A DNA stretch of 64,000 nt from Gambelia wislizenii (lineage: Eukaryota; Chordata; Lepidosauria; Squamata; Crotaphytidae): assembly GCA_030847615.1 (NCBI GenBank), contig JAUMIR010000001.1:438642687-438706686 (forward strand), in the 5' to 3' direction. The notes below the pieces were generated by a model. It ran no database searches and was not told where the DNA came from. It saw nothing but the letters and a program-made list of their open reading frames with translations. The stretch's first letter is position 1. The number at the start of each line of letters is the position of its first letter. Position numbers and translations under genes: made by a program. Shown here one piece after another: positions 23,038 to 33,684 of this stretch.

Positions 23038-24115
23038 CAATCTTTCGGGAAGATTCTAGAGCAGATCATTAAACAGAGAGTCTGTGAACATTTAGAAGGC
23101 AATGCCATAATCACAAAAAGTCAACATGGGTTTCAGAGAAACAAGTTATGCCAAACTAATCTGATCTCTTTTTTCGGTAAAATTACCAGCTTGGTAGATG
23201 AAGGGAATGCTGTGGATATCGTATACCTTGATTTCAGTAAGTCCTTTGACAAGGTTCCCCATGACATTCTTGCAAACAAGCTTGTAAAATGTGGGCTAGA
23301 CAAGTTAACTGTTCAATGGATTTGTGATTGGTTGACCGGCCGAACCCAAAGGGTGTTCAGCAGTGGCTCCTCTTCGTCTTGGAAAGATGTGACCAGTGGG
23401 GTGCCACAGGGTTCTGTCCTGGGCCCAGTGCTATTCAACATCTTTATCAATGACTTGGATGAGGGAATTAGGGGCATACTTATCAAATTTTTAGATGACA
23501 CCAATTTAGGAGGAGTAGCTAATACCCTAGAGGACAGGATCAAAATTCAGAATGACCTGGATAGACTGGAGAGCTGGTCCAAAGCTAACAAAATGAAATT
23601 CAATACAGAGAGATGTAAGGTACTGCACTTAGGGCGGAAGAATGAAATGCATAGATATAGGATGGGAGAGACCTGGCTGAAGGAGACTACGTGCGAAGGG
23701 GATCTAGGAGTCCTAGTAGACCACAAGTTGAACATGAGTCAACAGTGTGATGCGGCAGCTAAAAAGGCCAATGTGATTTTGGGCTGCATCAATAGACGTA
23801 TAGTGTCTAGATCAAGGGAAGTAATAGTGCCGCTCTACTGTATTCTGCCTTGGTCAAACCTCACCTAGAATACTGTGTCCAGTTCTGGGCACCACAATTC
23901 AAAAAGGATATGGACAAATTGGAGCGTGTTCAGCAGTGGAACACACTCCCTAGGAGCATGGTGGGGTCTCCTTCTTTGGAGGTCTTTAAACTGAAGCTGG
24001 ATGGCCATCTGTCAGGGATGCTTTGATCGTGATTTCCTGCATGGCAGGGGGTTGGACTGGATGGCCCTCGTGGTCTCTTCCAACTCTGCAATTCTATGAT
24101 TCTATGATTCTATGA
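23038..24115 (+). mobile_element. CR1 LINE: RT domain and 3' end, internally deleted
   Basis: An open + frame of about 280 codons reads CR1 reverse transcriptase: SQHGFQRNKLCQTNLI, VYLDFSKSFDKVPHDIL (motif A), SGVPQGSVLGPVLFNIFIND, and the catalytic box as FLDD where FADD is usual. Next come DLGVLVDHKLNMS and KKANVILGCINR. After 23868 a frameshift leads to [11 protein letters not shown], then ERVQ jumps to [19 protein letters not shown], so several hundred bases are missing. The element ends with three ATTCTATG units, the CR1 3' hallmark. Confidence 0.92.
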
Positions 24116-24379
24116 ATGGAGGAAGCAACTTCCTTTGTTTGGGGAAAGGACAAAGGTATCAGGATTGTTTACAGGTTTGAGTATCCCAGCTTTCGCTGAT
24201 AGGATTAGCCAGGTGTCAGGCCTTTAGTTGTCTTGCGAATTAACATTTCTTTGGAATTTGGGCTGGCTCCTCCTTAAGTGCATTCCTGACTTGAGTCTGA
24301 ATGCTAGTCTTTGAACTTTCTTGGATGTTTCCTGCTTTAATGGCCAACACTGCATGGAAGGCCACATTTGAGTTAATTA
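24116..24379. other. Short non-coding stretch
   Basis: Unassigned sequence between the CR1 end and a Tigger-type element; I see no feature. Confidence 0.4.
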
Positions 24380-25904
24380 CGGTACTGCCTCGCCATCCGC
24401 TGATTCGCCATCCGCTGATTTGATTATTCACAGTTGGTAATAGCAGCAGTGGGGAGATGGCTCTGGTGGGGCTAGTGGAGGCCTGGGAGGCATCCGCAGC
24501 ATGATAGCAGCCACGTGAAAGAAGGGGAGGTGGAACAAGAAACGGAAGCGTGCTGCCCGCAGCAAGTGAGCGAGCCGGTGAGGGAGACAGGTAGCCGCAG
24601 CCACACGGTGGAGTCCGGCAGCAGCAGGTAAGGACAACAGTGATGGGGGCAGCTTCCTCCTCCATCTTACTTCTCTCATCCTTACCTGCCGCCACTGGGC
24701 TCTGCGTGGCTGCGGCTGCCTGTCTCCCTTGCTGGCTCATTCACTCCAGGCAGCGCGTGCTCTGCTTCTGGTTCCTCCTCCCCTTCTTCCACATGGGCTG
24801 GCAGCAGTGGCAGCAGCGGAGGCCTGGGAGGCCTCCATAGCATGATACAATCCACATGGAAGAAGGGGAGGAGGAACCTGCAGCGAGTGAGCGTGCAAGC
24901 AAGCCAGCCAGCGAGAGAGACAGGCAGCCAGCTGAAGCCACGCAGTGGACAGTGGCAGGTAAGGACAACTGGGGTAGGGGGTGCCTCGTAGTCATCCTCA
25001 CCCTCCTCCTATTGTCCTTATGTGCCACCGCTGGGCTCCACTGCGTGGCTGCAGCTGCCTGTCTCCCTCACTGGCTGGCTGGCTGGCTATGGGTGGACAG
25101 TGCACACCATGCTTCTGGATCATCCTCCCCTTCTTCCACGTGGGCAGGTGGTAGCAGCAGAGGAGGCTGGGGGGCCCAGTTGCCCACTGCTGCTGCAGGC
25201 CCCACACAAAGTCTCCTACCCACCTGGTCGCCACTCTACACCACAAACTGCTCCACAAGGCCACCACCTCCATCCTTCCCAAGACCAGTCGCCTGCTGCA
25301 GTCTTGTGGAGTGGTTAGTGGCATGGAGCAGCGACCGCGTGGGTAGGTGACCTCATGTGCAGTTTGCGGTGGCAGCAGGCAAATGGGCAAGGGAAGGAGG
25401 GAGGAGGAGTCTTGGGGATGCGGCTGGACAGGAAGAGGGTTTGGGTGGGCGGCACTCTCTCTGCTTCTGGTTCCTCCTCCCCTTCTTCCACGTGGGCAGG
25501 AAGTGGCAGCAGAAGAGGCTGGGGGGCTGGTTGCCTGCTGCTGCTGCAAACCCCATGCAAGCTCTCCTACCCACCCGTTTGCCGCTCCACACTGCAAACT
25601 GCCCCACAAGGCCACTGCCTCTGTCCTTCCCAAGACCAGTCACCCGCCACTGCCTTGCGGAGCAGTTTGTGGCATCAAGCAGCAACTAGGCGGGTAGGTG
25701 ACCTCGCGTGGAGTTTGCGGTGGCAGTAGGCAAACAGGCAAGGGAAGGAGGGAGGAGGCAGCCTTGGGGGTGCGGGCACAAGGAGGGTTCAGGTGGGTGG
25801 GGAGAGGGTCTTGTCCCCCTGGATGGCATTCGCTATTATCTGCAATTTTTGCCATCCACATGAGGGCCCGGAACCAATCCCCCACAGATGGCAGGTTCCT
25901 ACTG
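24380..25904. mobile_element. Long GC-rich Tigger-type (pogo) element with internal duplications
   Basis: The left end (TA then CGGTACTGCCTCGCCATCCG) and right end (complementary, CCATCTGTGG and CTACTG then TA) are Tigger/MER2-like, and TA flanks both sides. The interior has no transposase. It holds degenerate direct and inverted copies of blocks such as GGTTCCTCCTCCCCTTCTTC and TGCGGTGGCAGCAGGCAAA. The many long ORFs at 24240-25910 in all frames come from high GC and lack of stops, and read like low-complexity translations. Relatives: 39783-40316 and 11616-11836. Confidence 0.7.
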
Positions 25905-26385
25905 TATTAAATATTACCAATTATATTATAGATATGGGATAGGGGGTGTCAGAGCAGGTAACATCGATTATACTTCATTTTGAATGGCTTGTATTTGGGA
26001 TGGTTATACTAACACAACTGTCAGGAGAACTGGGAGGATCTTAAATCTTTATTTCAGTGGACTGAAAAATAATTAATTAAAGAATATCTCACCCATAAAT
26101 TCAAGATGTTTGTTAAGGCCTAGGAAGGTCTCCCCAAAGGGCACAAGGGCTATTGCTTTCTACCAGAACCTTTACAGTGAAGAAAGCATGGACAGCCAGA
26201 TATGGCAATCAGTTTTATATTGCCTAGGCATAGGACAGAAGATGGATAGCCATGTTAGTTGAATAGTACATTAAGCTACATTACTTGGGAATGCCTATGG
26301 AATAACAAGCTGGCAAGTGATTAATGTAATAACTCAGCTTTAAGAACTTTTTCTTCAAAACTTCTTTTTCAAAAACAGCTATTTA
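25905..26385. other. Short non-coding stretch
   Basis: AT-rich unassigned intron; nothing seen. Confidence 0.4.
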
Positions 26386-27020
26386 TTTATTTATTTTATA
26401 TCTCACTGTTTACCCCAATTCAGGATTCAAGGCAGCTTACAACAGTTAAAAGAAACATAGCTAAAAATTCACAACACACAAAATTTAAAAATTGAATTAA
26501 ACAATCAAAATATAATTAAAGCCTGTTAAAAACAGAAGTCATTAAAAGGAAAGCAGCAAAAAGAAAATCCAATACATTAGTAGTCAGTGGAGCTGTTGCA
26601 ACAAGGTAATTATGTGCTCCCTGTAGCCAGCCCCAGTTAACAATCCAGTTGCTGCTCTTTGGACCAACTGAGGTTTCTGAACCCTCTTCAAGGCAGCCCC
26701 CTGTAGTACATGTTAAAATAATCCAAATGTAATGTAACTAAGGTATGTGTCACCATGGCCAGATCTGATTGTTCAAGGAATGGGCACAAGTGTAAAAGAG
26801 TACAAATGCACTCCTGACCACCACCAAAACCTGAGCTTCCAGGCTTAGGGCTGAATCCAGTGGCTTGTCTAAATGGTGAAAATATTCCTCATAGAATTCG
26901 AGGAGAATATCTTTTGTCCAAATGGGATCCCACAGTGATTTGCCATATTTGGAAGGAGGGGGGCAAAAATGCCATATACTGCACCTTCGTGGCTTTTCCC
27001 AAAGTTTTAAATAATGCAAG
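26386..27020 (-). mobile_element. L2-like LINE, C-terminus and 3' tail, minus strand
   Basis: The minus strand reads LDSALSLEAQVLVVVRSAF, then DLAMVTHTLVTLHLDYFN, and then in other frames WSKEQQLDC and the region before LHWLP, matching the C-terminal RT part of L2-like LINEs. The left edge holds the tail: GTAAGCTGCCTTGAATCC, then GAGATATAAAATAAATAAAT. That tail resembles the 3' ends of the SINEs at 6508, 45410 and 53745. Confidence 0.65.
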
Positions 27021-27929
27021 GGAAATGCCGATTATTGCTCTTTGGGACAACTGATTCAGATTGTAGTGGCATTCCTGATAAGAGCGGAAGTGGAAAGCCA
27101 ATTGGTCAGATGTGTGTGGGGGCAAAAGCTTGCTGGCAACAAAATAGCTGGAACTACCATGCTGGATTTTTGCAGTAATGATCATGCACTGAGGCAACAA
27201 AACAACTTTTTTTAAAAAAAAAGCTTATTTAGGTTTGTTTTAAAAAGCTTATTTAGGTAAACCCCACCTTAGATTTGCTGTAAAAAAAAATATTGTTTCA
27301 CAGTGGCAACTTATGGAGAATAAAAATGTGAGTCACTCGTAGCCACCATCTTGATTCACAGGCATGCCTGTGTGAATATCAAAGACAGATAGCTTCGCGT
27401 ACCAGCGATCTTGCCAAAAAACCATGGAAACAAATGAACACAGCTATGAATTGGCATTACTGAGCACCAATCCACATTATATTATCACATCTAGAAAAGC
27501 CCTATGAGTACATCTAAGCTGCCGGCCTGAATCTTTAGGAAGAGTGCAACCCCCATCTAGCACAGGCTGAAACCCTATTCCCCAATCTGTCTTTTGACTG
27601 ACCAGGAGCACCCCATCTTGTCTGGATTAAGAATCCTGTTATATGAGTTACTCTACAGAAGCAGTTGGCATTTTTCTCCTATGTGGTTTGAGAGTTTGCT
27701 GAAGTGGAAGTGGAATTCCATTTTTGTTGCCATTGTACATGGAAGTGCATGTGTTTCACATTGTTTATAGTTGCACACAGTGCTACAGATACTGGTACAA
27801 ATGCACAATATTGCAGCTCACTAACAACCACTGCATAAAATTACACTCTGTCTCCTTGATGCCGATCTTGGCCATAGTGTTCAATAACCTAGTCAAATGT
27901 GCTGTGACATAAGGCATTTTACCAATACA
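27021..27929. other. Non-coding intron stretch
   Basis: No gene is seen. A minus ORF at 26889-27200 overlaps the LINE above and may be its diverged upstream part. AAAAAGCTTATTTAGGT is repeated directly at 27219-27258. Confidence 0.4.
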
Positions 27930-28015
27930 GCTTTCCCTAACCTGGCACCCTCAAGCTATAGGGCTAAAACTCCCATAATCCCAGTGTACCATAACTGCCA
28001 GGATTATGGAGTGTC
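27930..28015. mobile_element. Possible short MITE remnant
   Basis: The blocks CTGGCACCCTCAAGCTATAG and AAACTCCCATAATCCCAGTG resemble the ends and centre of the small palindromic MITEs at 12052 and 19178. It is weakly preserved. Confidence 0.35.
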
Positions 28016-30624
28016 CTGTGTTGGAAATGGCATTTGAATACTTTAAAATATTCTCCTAGCATCACCTTTAGCTGGACCTCCATTATCAGCTCTGGTTTGG
28101 ATGGACATGGGGAAATGCTGTGCCTTTGCACTAGCATGGCAACAATTCTACACTAAAGGTTATTACTGCAGAGCTGCACAGGAGTCAACCAATTAGGGAA
28201 CTGGGGCCTTTTTTACCATCTCCATATTAAGCACATGTCAAACAAATTTCCTTTTAACCCGTTTTCCCCCCCAAATGTGTTAATATTGCTGATGACAGTA
28301 AAAATAAGAGGGGCAAAGATTATTAATATATTTTCTATCACTTTAATATATGAAAAAGCCTCTTTAAAAACCTTTGTTCTAGTAAAACAATGCAGTCCTG
28401 TTCTGATTTAGCAAGTCCATTTACTGCTAAAAATATACAAATCGTTGTCACAGAATGTAGAAACATTTATTTTCTCAATTAATTTTAAAAAATAATGACA
28501 TTCACTGAATAGTAACATCAAGTACTTCTTGGCTAGAAACCCAGACAGGATGTAAAGGAGTCAAGACTTTTAGAGGACATCATGAATGTTCTTTTGTCAC
28601 AAACAAAAGACAATATACCATGAGGTACAAAATGGATATATATTGCTTGTGGGAATACTGTCACTCGCATTGTGTAACTACCAGATATACTATGTGGTGA
28701 TGGTGTTTTTTTCATTTTGGAATCTTAATTGAGGTCTAAATTCATAAACCTGACACTGACAAAAAGATAGTTGTCACCCTCAGCTATTGCTTGGAAAACA
28801 TCATCTTATTTCTTCAAGACTTGATTTACAGTTATAAGAAACGCAATTGTTAAAGAACAGCAAGCAAGGGCACTTCATTTCCCATAAAGCAAAGGTCTCT
28901 GATGACTGTGTTTGGTAGCATTCTCTCTGATACACTTTTGTTTGGATTCTAGCAGCTGAAATAATCTAGACCTTTAAAAAAAAAAAACTGCTTCACAATC
29001 ACTTTATTCACTGCTTCCCATTTTCCAAGTGTTCTTACTTTACAATATCAAGAAGAATTTTCCTCTAAAATCAGTTGCATGTACATGGCTGCTTTTGTGT
29101 ACCTCCGTTTGGAAATTTCTGTTGACACACTTAATATTACTTAGTGGTTCACTCTCCCAGCTACAAATGAACTAAGCCTTTTAACTTGTACATATCAATT
29201 ATATTTTTTTGTTCTTTTAATAACCTTAAGCCCATAAAAAACTGAGATAGAATGATTTGATAATTCTTGACAGTAAAAACACACTTCACAAGTTTTGCTA
29301 TCATGCTGTGGAATAACTTCACAATGTCAAGTAGCACACAATTAGTAAAACTGTAGGGGGAGAAAAGGAAGTGTTTTGATCCTGAGGAATTTTGATCCTA
29401 ATCAGATCGAAATTTCAATGCTCTTGTAGTGCTTAATATCTTCAATCGTAAAAGAAATCAAACTGATTCCAATGTCAGGCTTTTGCATTCTGTGGCTGCT
29501 GTGAAATGCTAAAATATACAAATGAATGTCACTGTTGTACAAGTTTATGATAATCACCAAAGTGAGAGAGATTGATTTTAAATTAGTGTGATAGTATGTC
29601 TCATGTTTAGATGATTTCTGAGCAAGCTAACTAGAAGCCAGTCCAGCATTAGAGAATATGTCTTGCAGCATTAGGATTGGCAAGGACAGCTAACCGGCAT
29701 ATACACAGATACTGGCCTTTTGATGCAAAATGCTATATTGTTGCACTTAAATAGAAAAACAAAATGAAAACCTGTGCAGCACCAAAACATTCTGCTGCCT
29801 GAAGTAGACCCAGGATACTACAGTGGGAAAGAAGAGAAGAGAATCACTGGTTAGGAAGCTGCCACTCCTATATTCACTGGATGTCACTCACCATTTATAG
29901 GATGTAAAGGACATTAAAATGAGGGCCTTCATTAGAACAACAAAACCGTATTCTAATGTACTGTTAGCTTACCATTTTGCTCTAAAAACTCTCATTATAT
30001 TGACAAAATATCACATCAGTTATAATGTATACATTTTAAAATATACATGAATTATCTTCATCTTAAACTTTACTGACAGTAGAAGATTTTTTTTAAAAAA
30101 AGTAACTCAGTTTAGTATCAAGCTCTTTGTTTGCCTTCTTCTTTCAGTATACAAATCAGCAAAAACACAATATTCATTTAGCAAACAAATTTCAGGTGCT
30201 TCAAAATATAGCATCCTATGTTAATATTTTTCTCTACTGAAGAAAATTCTGAACCCAGGAATTTAAGTACCAGAACTGAATCAGAACTCAGCTGAATTCA
30301 TAGTCCATATGAAATTCCACTTCTGATTATCCATAGCTTTCTTTGTTCTAGGCATATAATTGGGGTGACGGTGTCATTTTGCTGCTGTTATTATCAAACA
30401 ATTGAAGTCAGAAATGTTTACTAATCTATTGTAAATCACACAGAGATCTGAATGCAAAAGGTCTCATATTTATGCCTTAAAATCTCAGGATAGGGCTGTC
30501 TGAAATCTTGGTGAATTGGTACCAAGATAAAGCTGGGATAAATGGATCCATGGTCTGACACAATATGAAGCAGACTCCTTATGCGGAGATCTAACAGTTA
30601 ATCAAATTCTGTCTGCTCCATAAT
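28016..30624. other. 2.6 kb AT-rich intron stretch free of recognised repeats
   Basis: I recognise no transposon, RNA gene or exon here. Being repeat-poor inside a large developmental-gene intron, it is a candidate for conserved regulatory sequence, which only alignment to other amniotes could show. Confidence 0.4.
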
Positions 30625-30625
30625 A

Positions 30626-30965
30626 CAGGTTGAGTATCTTATATCTGAAATGTTTGGGACCAGAAGTGTTCTTTATTTTGGATTCTTTTGAATTTTGGAA
30701 CACTTGCATATACATAATGAGATATCTTGGACATAGGATCTAAGTCTGAACACAAAATGCATTTATGTTTCATATATACCTTATATACATAGCCTGAAGG
30801 TAATTTTATACACAATATATTTAATAATTTGGTGCATGAAACAAAGTTTGTGTACATTGAACCATCAGAAAGCAAAGGTGTCACTGTCTCAGACACCCAT
30901 GTGGACAATTTTGGATTTTGGAGTATTTCAGATTTTAGAATTCTGGCTAAGGGATACTCAACCTG
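30626..30965. mobile_element. Tc1/mariner (Tigger-type) MITE, 340 bp
   Basis: CAGGTTGAGTATC at the left and GATACTCAACCTG at the right are exact inverted ends, each next to TA (30624-30625 and 30966-30967). Longer subterminal blocks also match, as in GGATTTTGGA. The interior has no transposase. The wording resembles a mammalian Tigger-related repeat that I remember, which would need a search to confirm. Confidence 0.75.
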
Positions 30966-31333
30966 TAATAGCATATTAGAATAGGTAAAGTGTATTAACT
31001 GGGCATTGTATCCATGTTTAATCATGCTTAGAGCTATTCAGTCCTGGGACTTAGTCATTGTATTCAGTGGCTCTGTTTTAAGTATAAATAAATCTGCATC
31101 CAATCCATTATATTTAAAACATATGTGAACTTTAAAATTTTGCTTTGTATATAGAAATATCCTCATTTAATATTCTCACTGAGGTTTACAAATTTTGACA
31201 AAGATACTGTATGAATTTGCTAAACCATTTGTTTGATGCCATCCAACACCTTGATGTATAATGACCTGTTCATATAGAAGATTATCAAACATGGCAAAAA
31301 CCTCTGCAAAAGATTACGACAAGAACAGCAAAG

Positions 31334-31585
31334 GGTGACCTTATCAGATGGTGTCGTCCTCCAGCATTCAGGGATGTCGTACAGGTGTCAGTAAGACATC
31401 CCTTTTTATTAGTGGCTCGTCCCCATCAATACAAAAGAGAAGCCTCGTCCATGGCAGCGCTACACCCCTGGAATGGCAGAAGGATGTAGGCGTCTCGTAA
31501 GGTTGCCCTTTCTGTTCTTGTAGCGATCTTCTGATGCAGTTTGGAAAGTGGTTTTTGGCGTGTTCCCCCATGTCTGATAATCTCC
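31334..31585. mobile_element. Diverged Harbinger-like MITE
   Basis: The right end CATGTCTGATAATCTCC is the family terminus; the left end GTGACCTTATCAGATGG is a weaker match. The interior is only partly palindromic. It is probably a distant member of the group at 7067 and 32000. Confidence 0.5.
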
Positions 31586-31889
31586 TGGCACCAAATTCAT
31601 TAAGGATGCTCTTACATAGTAGTACCATTGATTTCACTGTAATACAGTCTAAAGAATTGCCTTTAGGATAATCATCTGAAAGTTAGGTGCCTTACTTACA
31701 AGTCTACTTACTTGATGCTGAATTGTAGATTGTACATAGTTATAACTTGGTGCACAGAAACATGCTGCTTCTTCTGCCTTACATATTCAAGCTTCTCAAA
31801 TGTTGCAGGCCTCATCATTCCTCATATACTATTACAATTTTATCTTATGGTACAGGAGAATATATTCTTGTATACACCCACCATGGCAC
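31586..31889. other. Short non-coding stretch
   Basis: Unassigned intron between two elements; nothing seen. Confidence 0.4.
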
Positions 31890-32445
31890 TAGCTTTCTGT
31901 GGTCGTGGGACTGCATGCTCCTGTGAGGCAAGAGGCTATGGTGATGGTAGCAGTAGGGCCTCCCATGTCAGGCAAGCTTTTGCTGAGGAGCCAGACTAAG
32001 GAGATTATCAGATGCTTTTAAAAAGCCCCCAAGGAGCTCACGAGAATGACGTCACTGTACTGCCAAAGTGTCCCAATATCGCACAACGTCATTCTCCTGG
32101 CGTGCTTGCTCCATTCTCACTCCAGGCTGAAGCGACAAAACAGGCACCACTTTTCATTAGCAGCAATATTGGGACCCTTTGGCGGTACAGTGACGTTGTT
32201 CTCATGAGCTCCTTGGGTGTTTTTTTTTCTTTTTTTTAAGCATCTGATAATCTCCTAAATGTGCCAAACAGCTACCGGGCAGCAGTAGTAAGTAGTGGGT
32301 GACACTGGTGGAGGATCTCTCAGGAACAATGGCAGTGACACCATAGCTATTGCTTGCTGGTACTGCACAGATGAAGGTGACAGTAAGCCACTCCTGAAGC
32401 CTTCTACCTTGAAAACTCTATGATGACACAGTCCAGCTCTTTTAA
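31890..32445 (+). mobile_element. BovB/RTE LINE 5' fragment, split by a MITE
   Basis: 32259-32445 (GTGCCAAACAGCTACCGGG, GGATCTCTCAGGAACAATGG, GCTTGCTGGTACTGCACAGA) matches in order the region 53265-53440 of the BovB copy further right. 31890-31999 reads like the preceding BovB leader, with the block CTTTTGCTGAGGAGCCAGAC. A 256-bp MITE with a TAA duplication separates the two halves. It is non-coding here. Confidence 0.55.
32000..32255. mobile_element. Palindromic Harbinger-like MITE with TAA duplication
   Basis: Ends GGAGATTATCAGATGCTT and AAGCATCTGATAATCTCC bound 256 bp; TAA lies on both sides (31997-31999, 32256-32258), the target duplication of PIF/Harbinger elements. Subterminal blocks GAGCTCACGAGAATGACGT and ACGTTGTTCTCATGAGCTC are inverted. 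It is the sister of 7067-7349 and sits inside a BovB fragment, so it is younger than that LINE. Confidence 0.82.
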
Positions 32446-33343
32446 TTATTATTAGGAGGGGGGAACAGAAGAGAGACTTACAATAATATAAATTAAAGAG
32501 ATAATAAAAATTCAGAATACTCCAAATCACTAAGACTTTTTTTCAAGAAATTAGAATCACCACTTATGGAACCAAATATATCCCAATCAAGCAGTGGATA
32601 CTGGGGAGGTATGAAGAGTAGCAATATTTCTCCTTTTGAACTAGATCACCTTTCAGTGAGGACAGCTTAGAACAACCTTTATGCATAGGACACTGGGTTG
32701 ACATGCTCTCCAACATTTCACAGATGAAAACCCCAAATACAACAAAATCCACAAACCAGCAATACCTTTATTAGGCCAAATTTATTGGCCTAATAAAGGT
32801 ACCACTGTTTTGTGGATTTTATTGTATTTTGTTGCATGACAAACACATCTGCCCTGAATATGTTTCTTGGATTTGAAGATGAAAAACCAGCCACATATGG
32901 CCAAGCAACATCAGAGTATGTCTGAAGTTATTAGTATGGAACAACACACAATCTAGGAGATGCTGCTGGGGTTTCCTTTTGTCTGAGCCTACAGGGAAGG
33001 GCAAGATTACAGCCCCTCCTTTCCTCTCCTCCTGCTGATAGAGAGCAAACTGCTTTTTCACTTTGAAGTCATGTCACAACAACTGAAGTAAGTTGAGGAT
33101 AAAGGGAGAAAGCAGGAGGAAGACAGAGAAACTGGGACATTTTAAAAGCAGCAGAAAAAAAGTGGGATGACAGAGGATTAATTCAGATTTTTCCTGCTAA
33201 ATTGGGACAATTGGGGGGGTATGGGTTGAGGGGACAGAAACTGTATGTTTCCTTCCTTCCTTCTTTTTCTAATCTATTCCTGGAGGAGCCACCTGGCCCT
33301 TAAGGTCCATTGACAGATTTGTGGGGAAAGAAGATGATACATA
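32446..33343. other. Non-coding stretch with a short palindrome
   Basis: No gene is seen apart from the inverted repeat at 32735-32829, listed separately. Confidence 0.4.
32735..32829. repeat. Short inverted repeat (TTATTAGGCCAA hairpin)
   Basis: TACCTTTATTAGGCCAA (32763-32779) and its exact complement (32785-32801) flank a 5-base loop. Outside them, ATCCACAAA and TTTGTGGAT continue the symmetry with mismatches, giving arms of about 45 bp. It may be a retroelement terminus; I cannot name it. Confidence 0.6.
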
Positions 33344-33684
33344 GGACATTTTCAGACACGTCTTACCGCACTACAAGCTTGCGGGAGAGTTTCGGCGCTG
33401 CCACATGGCATGCATTCCATTTCAGATGATGCCGTCCCTCTGGCGAAATCATCCGTGTCACTTCCATGTAGGATTGGAGGCAGCCACACCATATTTTATT
33501 CACGGACAACTTCCGTGAATAAAATCGGGCGAAATATGGCGTGGCTGCCTCCAGTCCTACACGGAAGTAACACGGACGATTTCGCTAGAGGGACTGCATC
33601 ATCCGAAATGGAGTCCATGCTGTGCGGCAGCACTGAAGCTCTCCCACAAGCTTGTAGCGCAGTAAGACGTGTCTGAAAATGTCC
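33344..33684. mobile_element. Near-perfect palindromic Harbinger-like MITE, 341 bp
   Basis: Ends GGACATTTTCAGACACG and CGTGTCTGAAAATGTCC, ATA on both sides, arms of about 165 bp and a centre with TTCACGG and CCGTGAA. Its arms share the phrase CATCCGTGTCACTTCC with the copy at 21603. An 88-codon ORF inside is a by-product. Confidence 0.8.

Noticed and set aside
24240..25910. Many overlapping ORFs of 80-211 codons on both strands
   Set aside because: They lie in a GC-rich Tigger-type element, overlap in all frames, and translate to low-complexity Pro/Ala/Ser/Cys-rich strings without family features.
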